Below are positions 33,230 to 42,400 of a stretch of 64,000 nt of DNA, in pieces. Origin of the DNA: Petunia secreta. Lineage: Eukaryota > Streptophyta > Magnoliopsida > Solanales > Solanaceae. The notes under the pieces were generated by a model. It saw only the letters and a program-made list of their open reading frames with translations. It was not told where the DNA came from and did not search any database. The position numbers were made by a program, and so were the translations under genes. Numbering within the stretch: position 1 is the stretch's first letter; the number at the start of each line of letters is the position of its first letter. Where the stretch lies: NCBI GenBank assembly GCA_029990175.1, contig JARKIP010000005.1, positions 49,217,001 to 49,281,000 on the forward strand, written 5' to 3'.

Positions 33230-34069
33230 CTAGGGTGTGTTTGGTATGGGAGAAAATATTTTTCCTTTTACTTTCTTTCTCTTGGAAAATATTTTTCCAT
33301 TTCCCATTGTTTGCTTGACATATGTTAGTCAAAAATCATTTTCCTAGACTGCTCATTTTATTCCAATTAGATAAAAATGTTTTCCCTAAAAAATTTTAAT
33401 TTTTCTTAATGTACATATTACACATGCAAAACCTTAACCCACACCCCCATAACCCACTCCCCTAATCCCTCACCAAGGCATCTTGTCGCCTACTAAGGGG
33501 GCCCCTAACCCCCCTACTTTCTGCCTAACCATACCACCTCTCTGCACCTACCACCTTTCGTCCCCCTAACCCCCCACAGAACTCTATCATCATAAAATTC
33601 TCTGTCTGACGCCGTCAAACCCAAAATCCATTACATCAGCTTCACCGTCGCGGCCGGCGCCAGAAAAATCATTCCCTCAGCCTCGCCCTCGACCACAATC
33701 GTATTAGCGCTTGTATATGTCTCCTCCATTAGCCGGGAAACTTCTGATCTACAGCCAAATTTCACCATCAAAATTCAGCCGGAATATTTTTGCACCATAT
33801 TTAATTTTTGCATCAGTGCGGGCGATGGAGGCAGTGAAAGAAGGGGAGAAACTTTTTTTGCTTGGTGTTACCATTTGGTTGGGTGGAATCAGGCATTGGG
33901 GGTGAATGTGTTTGGGTGGTTGGTGGGAAGGTAGGGGTGGGTTAGTATGAAAAAAAATATTTTTTACAATGTAAATATCAAACACAAGAAATTGACAAAG
34001 AAAATAACTTATTTTCTAGAAAAATATTTTCTATGGAAAACATTTTCGTTTGTACCAAACACACCCCTA
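33230..34069. mobile_element. TIR element (PIF/Harbinger-like MITE?)
   Basis: The terminal inverted repeats are GGGTGTGTTTGGTA at 33233 and TACCAAACACACCC ending at 34066. CTA on each side (33230-33232, 34067-34069) is a possible 3-bp TSD. The inside has no coding pattern and includes a C-rich stretch (33430-33620). The same termini bound a 226-bp element in CTP synthase intron 1, so the two are related. The superfamily is uncertain. Confidence 0.7.
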
Positions 34070-34960
34070 ATGTTGCCTACTTTTCTTTCAACCCAGCCAG
34101 AATCCCACCTTTCTTTGGCCAATTAGCAGAACTATGACACTATAGGTAATGGTTTGCCTTTTGGCCCCACATAACTGCGATTTAACAAACTGACCTGCAC
34201 TTAGTTTAATAAATAAAATTTTGATAAAAATATCCTTATAGATCTTATAATGACATTTATATCCCTATCCTCCTTTTCTTAAGTACTGCCTAAGAGGTGG
34301 GACTTGCCTCTGACCCCTCTTTCATAGGCAACACTTGCCCTTGAATCTCAGAGAAAGTGTTGCCTAGATAGCACTTGGTCTTCCCTTTCTTTGTAAGTAC
34401 TGCCTACGAGGCAACACTTGCCTTTGACCCATCTTTTTTCGAAAACACTTGACACTTGACTTCTTAAAAGCGAGCACTTGCCTTTGACCCTCCTTTCTTC
34501 CGCAACACTTGCAACTTAACTTCTTCCTAAAAGCTAACACTTGCAAATTAATAATTTGAAGTGTTGCCTAAGGATTAAGCGGATAACATTTTGCTAAAAC
34601 CAAGTTAAATGGGGGAGAACTCTCAAAACCAGCACTTGGCGAAAATTTTTTGCATTTCTTTTGGGCATGTTACACAAATAAATCGTGTTACATACTCTAG
34701 CCGATATACATAAACTCTCCGTTTTTCTGTTCCTTCTCTTTTTTTTTTTTTTTTTTGGTTGCTTTTCTTAGTTCTGTTTCTATATATCTTTTCATGGAAA
34801 AGGAAGGCAAGTGGGGGAGTCAGGGTTTGGGAAGGTTTAGAAATTTTGAAAAAAAGGTAGTGCTGATAACCTTTCTCTCCTTTCTATTAGCCTCCGACCT
34901 CTTATTTTACTATATATAGCCGCCATTACTTCCTTTTTCACAACCCTCATTGTTAGCAGT
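34060..34960 (+). promoter_or_regulatory. Second, diverged copy of the CTP synthase promoter (truncated duplicate)
   Basis: Three blocks align in order with the sequence upstream of the CTP synthase gene. 34060-34115 matches about 51968-52010. 34655-34725 matches about 52024-52082. 34740-34945 matches about 53224-53415 and includes a long T run, AAGGAAGGCAAGTGGGG, AGAAATTTTGAAAAAA, a TATA box (TATATATA at 34911-34918) and GCCGCCATTAC. The copy ends before any CTP synthase coding sequence, so no paralogue follows it. Between blocks one and two it carries about 540 bp not found in the true promoter. Whether it still starts transcription is unknown. Confidence 0.75.
34275..34570. repeat. Clustered AACACTTGCC-type motifs
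   Basis: Roughly eight copies of (CA)ACACTTG(CC) with satellites TTTGACCC and AAGTACTGCCTA, in both orientations (GTGTTGCCTA also occurs). The spacing is irregular. It lies in the extra segment of the duplicated promoter. Confidence 0.6.
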
Positions 34961-35399
34961 AGTGGAGCAATGGTGTCCCAATTCATTTATGGACAACGCC
35001 TACTGGAGATAAATATTTGCCAGCTCAATCACCTTCAAGTCAAAGAAAAGTAGCGGATGATTTGTGCTGATCTAACAAAGTACAAGAATTACAAGTTTAG
35101 CTTAGTTAATCTAAGATTGCTAAATAGAAGGGTATTTATTGTTAAGCATATTGTCAAAGTGTTACATTTACTTCTTTTGATGGTATTAGCATTTTATGAT
35201 GCTCATCCCAAAGAAGTGAATATGACAATTCGGCATGTTGCTATTATTTACTAGCTATCCTTTCATATTAGTACCCATTGCACTTTGTACCGACAATTCT
35301 ATTAGTTTTTTTATTAATAAAAATGGTCGCTAAGTATAATGTCTAGTTGACTCTGTTTAAAAAAAAAGAATACAATTCAGAAACAACTCAATTTTAAAA
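34961..35399. other. No feature recognised
   Basis: Beyond the end of the promoter duplicate the sequence no longer matches the CTP synthase locus. The 65-codon frame at 35057-35254 has no family resemblance I can see. Confidence 0.5.
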
Positions 35400-35788
35400 T
35401 TCAGTTTTACTTAAATGATTTATAACCAATGTATACAATTTAGAAACAACTCAATTTTAAATTTCTAATTTTATTAAGATGATTTATAGCAATAAGAAGT
35501 AATATGGTGTATTTATACACAACATTTTAGAAGAAAAAAATTAGTGTTAAAACAATATCACAAAAATTGAGATGACAAAGTATTATTTTTCTATTTTATA
35601 TGACTATCTCTCCAAAGTAAATAAATTTTTTACTATGATTCCTTCAATCAGCTTTGGAAGAAACTTTAGTTGCAAAGAGATTGTGATTTACAATATGGTT
35701 TATGTAAGTTTTTAAGCATGTAAATTGAAATTTTTTTATCCTCATATATCAAATCTATAAATCTTTTTGGTATAGAGAAAACAGCTAC
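35400..35788. repeat. Dispersed repeat, copy B
   Basis: Matches 11600-11960 in the same orientation at roughly 80% in the best 90 bp. Its left edge overlaps an imperfect direct repeat of about 65 bp (ACAATT.AGAAACAACTCAA, twice between 35371 and 35500). Confidence 0.5.
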
Positions 35789-36600
35789 TTCAACAACAAC
35801 AATAACATATTTAGTATTACCCCATAAAATGGGATTTGGGCAGGGTGGATGTATGCAGACCTTACTCTTACCTTGAATGAAGTAGAGATATTTTTTCCAA
35901 TAGATCGTCTGCTCAAGAAAAAAAATTTGAAAAGGGTTAGGGAGAGGAAAGGAACAAAAATTTACATGAATAAAATGAAAATATAGAAAAATCAAGGTAA
36001 AGAAAAATAATTGTATACAAATATTAAAGCTAACCAGGATAAATGAAACAACAACAATAATTAAATAAAAATTAAGATAAAGATATATTTTTTTACCATT
36101 TTTCCGCAGAAAAGCGAGATACACACAACTGCTTTCTAACCTTCTACCCTAATTTTCGACCTCCATACTCTTATATCTAGGAACAAGTCCTCGGTAATCT
36201 GAACATGTGCCATGTCTTGCCTAAACACCTCACCTCAATTATTTCTCGGTCTACCTCTACCTCTCTGTAAACTCATCACTACCATCCTCTCGCACCTCCT
36301 AACTAGGGCATCCGTGCTCCTCCTTTTCACATGCTCAATCCATCGTAGCCTCGATTCACGCTTCCTGTTCACTACTGATGCCACTCCACCTTGTCCCGAA
36401 TGACTTCGTTCCTAATCTTATCCATCGTAGTATGCCCACACATCCATCTAAGCATCCTTATTTCAGCTACGTACATCTTTTAAACATAAGTGTTCTTGAC
36501 TAAAACTCAGCCCCATACAAGATTGCTGGTCTAACAACTACTCTATAGAACTTACCTTTAAGTCTAGATGTCACTTTATTATCGCATATCCCACTCCTAC
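35789..36600 (-). mobile_element. RTE-type LINE, 5'-truncated
   Basis: The minus strand at 36560-36400 reads RLKGKFYRVVVRPAILYGAE, then VAEIRMLRWMCGHTTMDKIR and NEVIRDKV. This is the well-known end of plant RTE-clade reverse transcriptase. The 3' non-coding part follows down to about 35790 and ends in a TTG-rich repeat (plus strand CAACAACAACAATAAC), the typical RTE tail. The catalytic RT domain and endonuclease are absent and the remainder has stops, so it is a dead 5'-truncated insertion. Confidence 0.8.
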
Positions 36601-36645
36601 CCCACCCACACCCCTACCACACTCTCCCAACACCGATGCCGCACT

Positions 36646-37373
36646 TGATGCAATCGAAACTATGAAAGCGATAAAAGATAATAAACGAGACGAAGACTCA
36701 CACAATTGTTCGAGTAGCAACGAAGAACAATGTTTCGTTACACCCCAAATGATGGCAAGGATCACCTACGCTATGCAACTATCATCAAGAGACACGAGGC
36801 TCGAGCAGATAGAATGATCAAATAGGATTGAAGAGCAACTTGAATTCATCCAATTGATTTCAAGCCAAAAGAGTTACAAGGTTCAAGAGCATTGCTCATT
36901 TAATGTTTTTGTGTTCAAAGTAAGGTAAAATGCAATAAATGAAGAAGGGGTGTATTTATAGCACCCCTTTACAAGGTTTTCTAAGTTTCTGATCCGCTGC
37001 TCACCAAACCTTCATCGCTATCGCGTGAATAGAATAGCGATCGCGCAGAGACATTTCAGCAGTGGCTCGCGATCGCGCGAGATGGGGCGCGACAGCGAAG
37101 AGCAAACTTTTCATCTTCGCGATCGCGAAGAGTAAATCTTCTTCGTCAGGCAGTGAGCTCAGAAGGTGTTCCCCTGTTTTGCCCTGTTTTGCTCCCCTGC
37201 TTCCTGCACTGTTTCCTGCCCTGTTTTCACTTTGATTGAGCTCCAATGCATTGTCTTCAAGTCATCCCCCGAGCTCATCATCCATGCCTTTCCAAACCAA
37301 GTGTAAGTGAGCGTCTTGTATATCCTTGGCTTGACTTCGAGTGAATGGCCTCGATGCAATTTGGTTTGCATCA
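36646..37373 (-). repeat. E2 3' LTR
   Basis: 728 bp. The TATA box is at 36953-36960 (minus TATAAATA). CG-rich palindromes around GCGATCGC lie at 37018-37130, including the perfect 16-bp CTTCGCGATCGCGAAG at 37115-37130, upstream of the TATA in element orientation. Confidence 0.95.
37018..37130 (-). repeat. GCGATCGC palindrome cluster in E2 U3
   Basis: About four to five units built on CGCGATCGCG within 113 bp. The same cluster occurs at 51487-51619 in the other LTR with one further unit, and a related one occurs in the leader at 50372-50462. Confidence 0.85.
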
Positions 37374-38601
37374 TCCTCCCCTTCTTGAGAAGATTTCGTC
37401 CTCGAAATTAAGGCGTTCTCCTCTAAGGCATCATCACCTACATCAAAAGAAGTCAAGTCACTAACATTGAAAGTAGTCGATACGTTATACTCACCGGGAA
37501 AATCTATCACATATGCATTGTTGTTGATCTTGGATAACACTTGGAATGGGCCATCGCCCCTCGGTGCCAACTTCCCCTTCCTTTGGTTGGGAAACCTTTC
37601 CTTGCGGAAATGCACCCACACCCAATCTCCCTTCTTGAAATCCACCTTCTTCCTTCCTTTGTTTTTCTTGGTTGCTATCTTCTCATAGGCCTCCTCCAAA
37701 GTCTTCCGCGCCTTGGCATGAAGTTCAAGCAATGCCTTGGCCCGAGCTTTACCTTCAAAATCAACAACTACATCCCTTGGCAAAGGGGTAAGATCAAGAG
37801 GAATCAAAGGGTTAAAACCATAAACACACTTAAATGGAGTCATGCCAATCATACGATGCAAAGTGCGGTTAAATGCAAACTCCATGAGTGGTAGCTTATC
37901 AATCCAAGTCCCGGCCTTTCCTTTGGTCATAGCCCTAAGTAAAGCTCCCAAAGTCCGGTTCACCACCTCGGTTCGCCCATCGGTTTGAGGGTGGTGGGAC
38001 GTGGAGAATAGCAACTTGGTGCCAAGGGCACCCCACAAACACTTCCAAAAATGGCTAAGGAACTTGGAGTCCCTATCATTAACAATGGTGCGAGGCACCC
38101 CATGCAATTTCAAGACATTATCAATAGACAAGAAAGCTATATGTTGTGCATCATTAGTCTTTTTGCACGGAATAAAGTGAGCCATTTTGGAGAAACGGTC
38201 AACGACAACATAAATGCTATCGTGTCCTCCTCTAGTCCGGGGCAAAGCCATAACAAAATCCATAGAAAGATCAACCCACGGACTAGTAGGTATGGGCAAA
38301 TGAGTGTGTAAGCCATGGTTGTTGGATCTAGACTTGGCCTTCTTGCAATCCAAGCAAGCATTGCAAAACCGTTCCACAAGAGGCCTCATTTTTGGCCAAT
38401 GGAATTGTTCTTTAAGTATGGCCATAGTCTTGTCCACCCCAATGTGACCCATCAAGCCCCCGCAATGTGCTTCTTGAACTAGCACATCTCTCCAAGAGGA
38501 CTCGCGGATACACTCTCTCCCATTCTTGAAAATGTAGCCATCTACCCATTGGTATTTTTCCACTCTTTCCCCACTCACTAAAGCATCATGAATGCTCTTG
38601 A
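37262..38601 (-). CDS. E2 integrase, open frame ending in the 3' LTR
   Basis: A 438-codon frame from 38578 (the frame is open to the E3 insertion at 38606). The zinc finger is AHCGGLMGHIG with CNACLDC. The catalytic core is SMDFVMALPRTRGGHDSIYV, then NDRDSKFL (the usual S is N, the catalytic D is kept) and HPQTDGRTEVVNRTL. The GPY/F module RGDGPFQVLSKINNNAY follows. The tail SRTKSSQEGEDD spans the PPT, and the final 37 codons lie inside the LTR (ASRPFTRSQAKDIQDAHLHL). No stop interrupts this part, although the element as a whole is dead. The N-terminal codons joining it to RNase H are on the far side of E3. Confidence 0.85.
37374..37386 (-). other. E2 polypurine tract
   Basis: Minus strand AAGAAGGGGAGGA directly before the 3' LTR, identical to E1 and E3. 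Confidence 0.9.
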
Positions 38602-38606
38602 GCTTT

Positions 38607-39432
38607 TGATAAGAATCAAAATGCGGAAAGTAAAGATAAGAGGAACGAGACGCGTTCCGAACTCCCTACAAGGTAACCACGGAGAACTTGTTCCGTGATA
38701 CCCCCGTATCGGTGTCGAAAAGAGCCTACGCTATGCAACTACCCTCGAGCCACACTTCGGACTCGCAAATAGAATGATCGGGTTTTCGGTTCAAGACTCA
38801 ACTAGGTTCCACTAGTGAATTCAAGCAACCAAGAAAGGGTTTCTTCATAAAAAGAGATAAACTCTATTCATCATTCATAAGATTCAAAGGTAAGCTAATG
38901 TTTCAAAGAGGCTAAGTGAAGTATTTATAGGCTTCACTTAGGCGTAATAAAAGGTCTAAAATACCCCCAAAGTGGGTTAAAACAAATAAGGCCACGCAGG
39001 GCTAAAGTTGGAAGTCCAAGACAAAAGTAGTAAAATATCCCGCAGCTCGTCACAGGGGGAGGCGGTCCGCCTATGTGGGGAGGCGGTCCGCCTAGCAGCC
39101 TTCAGCTTCTCTGGATTTTCCTGAGGTGCTCCGCCTCTTGTCTGAGGCGCTCCGCCTCCTGACTTCCTGCTCTCTGGATTTTGGGAGGCGCCCCGCCTCA
39201 GCTGGGAGGCGCTCCGCCTTGTTCTGGAGCCCCTTGGGGTGTCTCATTTTGGGTCTCTTGAGCCTCTCCAAGTGTCCTAGAAGATCCTCCATCCACGGCA
39301 CACCAAAGCATGGTCTTCAAGTCGCTCTCGGGGCCTTCTTCCATACTCTTCCATATCAAGTGAAGATGGGTATCTTGGATCAACTTGGCTTGACTCCGAG
39401 TGAATGGTCTTGAGGGGGTTTGGGTCTTATCA
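38607..39432 (-). repeat. E3 3' LTR
   Basis: 826 bp. The TATA box is at 38922-38929 (minus TATAAATA). In element orientation six GAGGCG..CGCCTC hairpins precede it in U3. The first 235 bp of this LTR encode the last codons of the Pol frame. Confidence 0.95.
39060..39219 (-). repeat. GAGGCG-n-CGCCTC hairpin cluster in E3 U3 (3' LTR)
   Basis: Six short inverted repeats within 160 bp. Two are AGGCGG-T-CCGCCT, three are GAGGCG with a 3-nt loop then CGCCTC, one with a single base change, and one is AGGCGCTCCGCCT. The same six lie at 46029-46188 in the other LTR. Confidence 0.92.
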
Positions 39433-42400
39433 TCCTCCCCTTCTTGAGAATATTTCGTCCTCGAAATCGAAGTGTCATTCACGACCTCTTCATCATCATG
39501 CACGACCCCTTCATTACCTACATTCAAAGGAACCAAGTCACAAACATTGAAAGTATTAGAAACTTGATACTCACTTGGCAAGTCGACCACATAGGCATTG
39601 TTGTTTATCTTCGAGAGCACTTGGAATGGGCCATCTCCCCGGGGTGCCAACTTCCCTTTCCGAAGGTTTGGAAACCTTTCTCTCCGGAAGTGCACCCACA
39701 CATAATCACCCTTCTTGAGTTCCACCTTCTTGCGTCCCTTGTTTTTCTTGGAGGCAACCTTAGAATAAGCTTCTTCCAAATTCTTCTTTGCCTTTGCATG
39801 GAGTTCAACCAAAGCCTTGGCTCTAGCTTTACCTTCAAAATTAACAACCATTTCCCTTGGCAAAGGGGTTAGATCAAGGGGAATCAAGGGGTTAAATCCA
39901 TAGACACACTCGAATGGAGTCATGCCTATCATGCTATGCAATGTGCGATTGTAGGCAAACTCCATAAGAGGTAGACGATCAATCCAAGTCCCGGCCTTAC
40001 CTCGGGTCATGGCTCTAAGGAGAGCACCCAAGGTTCGGTTTACCACTTCCGTTTGCCCATCGGTTTGGGGGTGGTGGGACGTGGAGAACAAGAGCTTGGT
40101 GCCTAAAGCACCCCATAAACACCTCCAAAAATGACTTAGGAACTTAGTGTCCCTATCACTCACTATGGTTTGAGGCACACCATGCAACTTCAAAACATTT
40201 TCAATAAAAAAAGTTGCCACATGTTGTGCATCATTACATTTCTTGCACGGAATGAAATGAGCCATTTTGGAGAACCTATCCACAACAACATAAATGCTAT
40301 CATGCTCCCCCCCCCTAGTCCTTGGTAATCCCATCACGAAATCCATTGAGATATCCAACCATGGACTAGTAGGTACGGGGAGAGGGGTATACAACCCATG
40401 AGGGTGGGCTTTAGATTTGGCACGCTTGCACTCAAGGCAATTAGTGCAAAACTTTTCCACATGCACCCTCATCTTTGGCCAATAGAATTGTTCTTGAAGA
40501 ATGGCCATAGTCTTTCTTGTGCCAAAATGTCCCATGAGTCCCCCGCAATGTGCCTCATGCACAAGCAACTCCCTCCAAGAGGACTCCGGTATGCACACCC
40601 TACCATTTTTAAAGATATATCCATTAACCCATTGGTATTTGTCAACTCTCTCCCCTTTCTCTAGAGTGTCATGGACACTCTTTAGCTTTGGGTCATGAGC
40701 ATACATCAATTTAATTCTCTCAAATCCCATGAGCTTAGAGGTGAGAGTGGTGGCTAGAGCAAACTTTCTCGAAAGCGCATCCGCCACAACATTGTCCTTC
40801 CCTTTCTTGTATTGGATCACATAGGGAAAGGACTCAATAAATTCAACCCACTTGGCATGCCTCTTATTGAGCTTCTCTTGGCCTCTCAAATGCTTGAGTG
40901 ACTCATGGTCACTCTTGATTACAAACTCACGAGGCCAAAGATAGTGTTGCCAATGGGCAAGGGCTCTCACAAGGGCATACAACTCCTTGTCATATGTAGA
41001 ATAGTTCAAGGAGGCCCCTTTCAACTTCTCACTAAAGTAGGCGATGGGTTTGCTATCTTGCATTAAGACACCACCGATTCCCACCCCCGAGGCATCACAT
41101 TCAACCTCAAATGCCTTTCCGAAATCGGGCAATTGCAATAGAAGGGCGGTACTCAACCTACTTTTCAATTCATGGAAGGCCTTCTCTTGAGGCTCTCCCC
41201 AAACAAACGGTTGGTCTTTCTTCACCAATTCGGTGAGTGGGGCGGCAATGGAGCTAAAGTCCTTCACAAATCGCCTATAAAAGCTTGCGAGACCATGAAA
41301 GCTCCTTACTTGAGTCACGGTAGTAGGAGTAGGCCAATCACGTATGGCCTCTACCTTAGACTCATCCACCTCCACTCCTTGGGCACTCACAACAAACCCA
41401 AGGAAGACCACCTTCTCAACACCAAAGGCACACTTTTTAAAATTAGCATAGAGCGTTTCGGCTCTCAACCTTTCAAGTACTTGCCTAAGGTGATCAACAT
41501 GATCGTCTATTGATTTGCTATAGATCAATATATCGTCAAAATAGACGACCACAAACTTGTTGATGAATGGCTTTAGAACATGGTTCATTAGCCTCATGAA
41601 AGTGCTAGGTGCATTGGAGAGCCCAAAGGGCATCACCAACCATTCATAGAAACCAAACTTGGTCTTGAATGCGGTTTTCCATTCATCACCGGGTTTCATC
41701 CGGATTTGATGGTAGCCGGACCTAAGGTCAATTTTGCTAAACACACATGAACCACTTAATTCATCTAACATATCATCAAGTCGGGGAATAGGATGACGGT
41801 ACTTTACCGTTATTTTGTTCACGGCCCGACAATCAACACACATTCTCCAAGTGCCGTCCTTTTTGGGAACAAAGATCACGGGCACGGCACAAGGACTCAA
41901 GCTTTCCCTCACCAAGCCTTTAGTGAGCAATTCATCAACTTGCTTTTGCAACTCCCTTGTATCCTCCGGGTTGCTCCTATAGGCCGGTTTGTTTGGGATT
42001 TGGGATCCCGGGACAAAGTCTATTTGATGCTCAATGCCCCTCAAAGGAGGCAATCCATCCGGCATTTCATCCGGAAACATGTCACCAAAATCCTTCAAAA
42101 CATTCTCAAACACACTAGGCAAAGGGTTAGAAGAAAAATCACAATTAGAGTTTAGGATCATACCTTTGTGCACTAGGCATATGAGAAGCTTGTTGCCATC
42201 ATTTCCTTTTAGGATCTCGCCCGGTTGCATCATGGCACATATGCCACCGGTAGAAGTTGGTGGGATTGCCACCAAGCTTTTGGACAAAGGGATAGTCTCA
42301 ACCACCGACTTAGCCTTTGCCACTTCTCTCAACTCCCGCATCCGTTTGTAATCATCGCTCACTTGTTTGGGAGTCAAGGGTTGGAGCACAAACTTTTTCC

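Noticed and set aside
35057..35254. Gene driven by the duplicate promoter
   Set aside because: The 65-codon frame is short, hydrophobic and unlike any known family. The distance from the TATA box is plausible but there is no other support.
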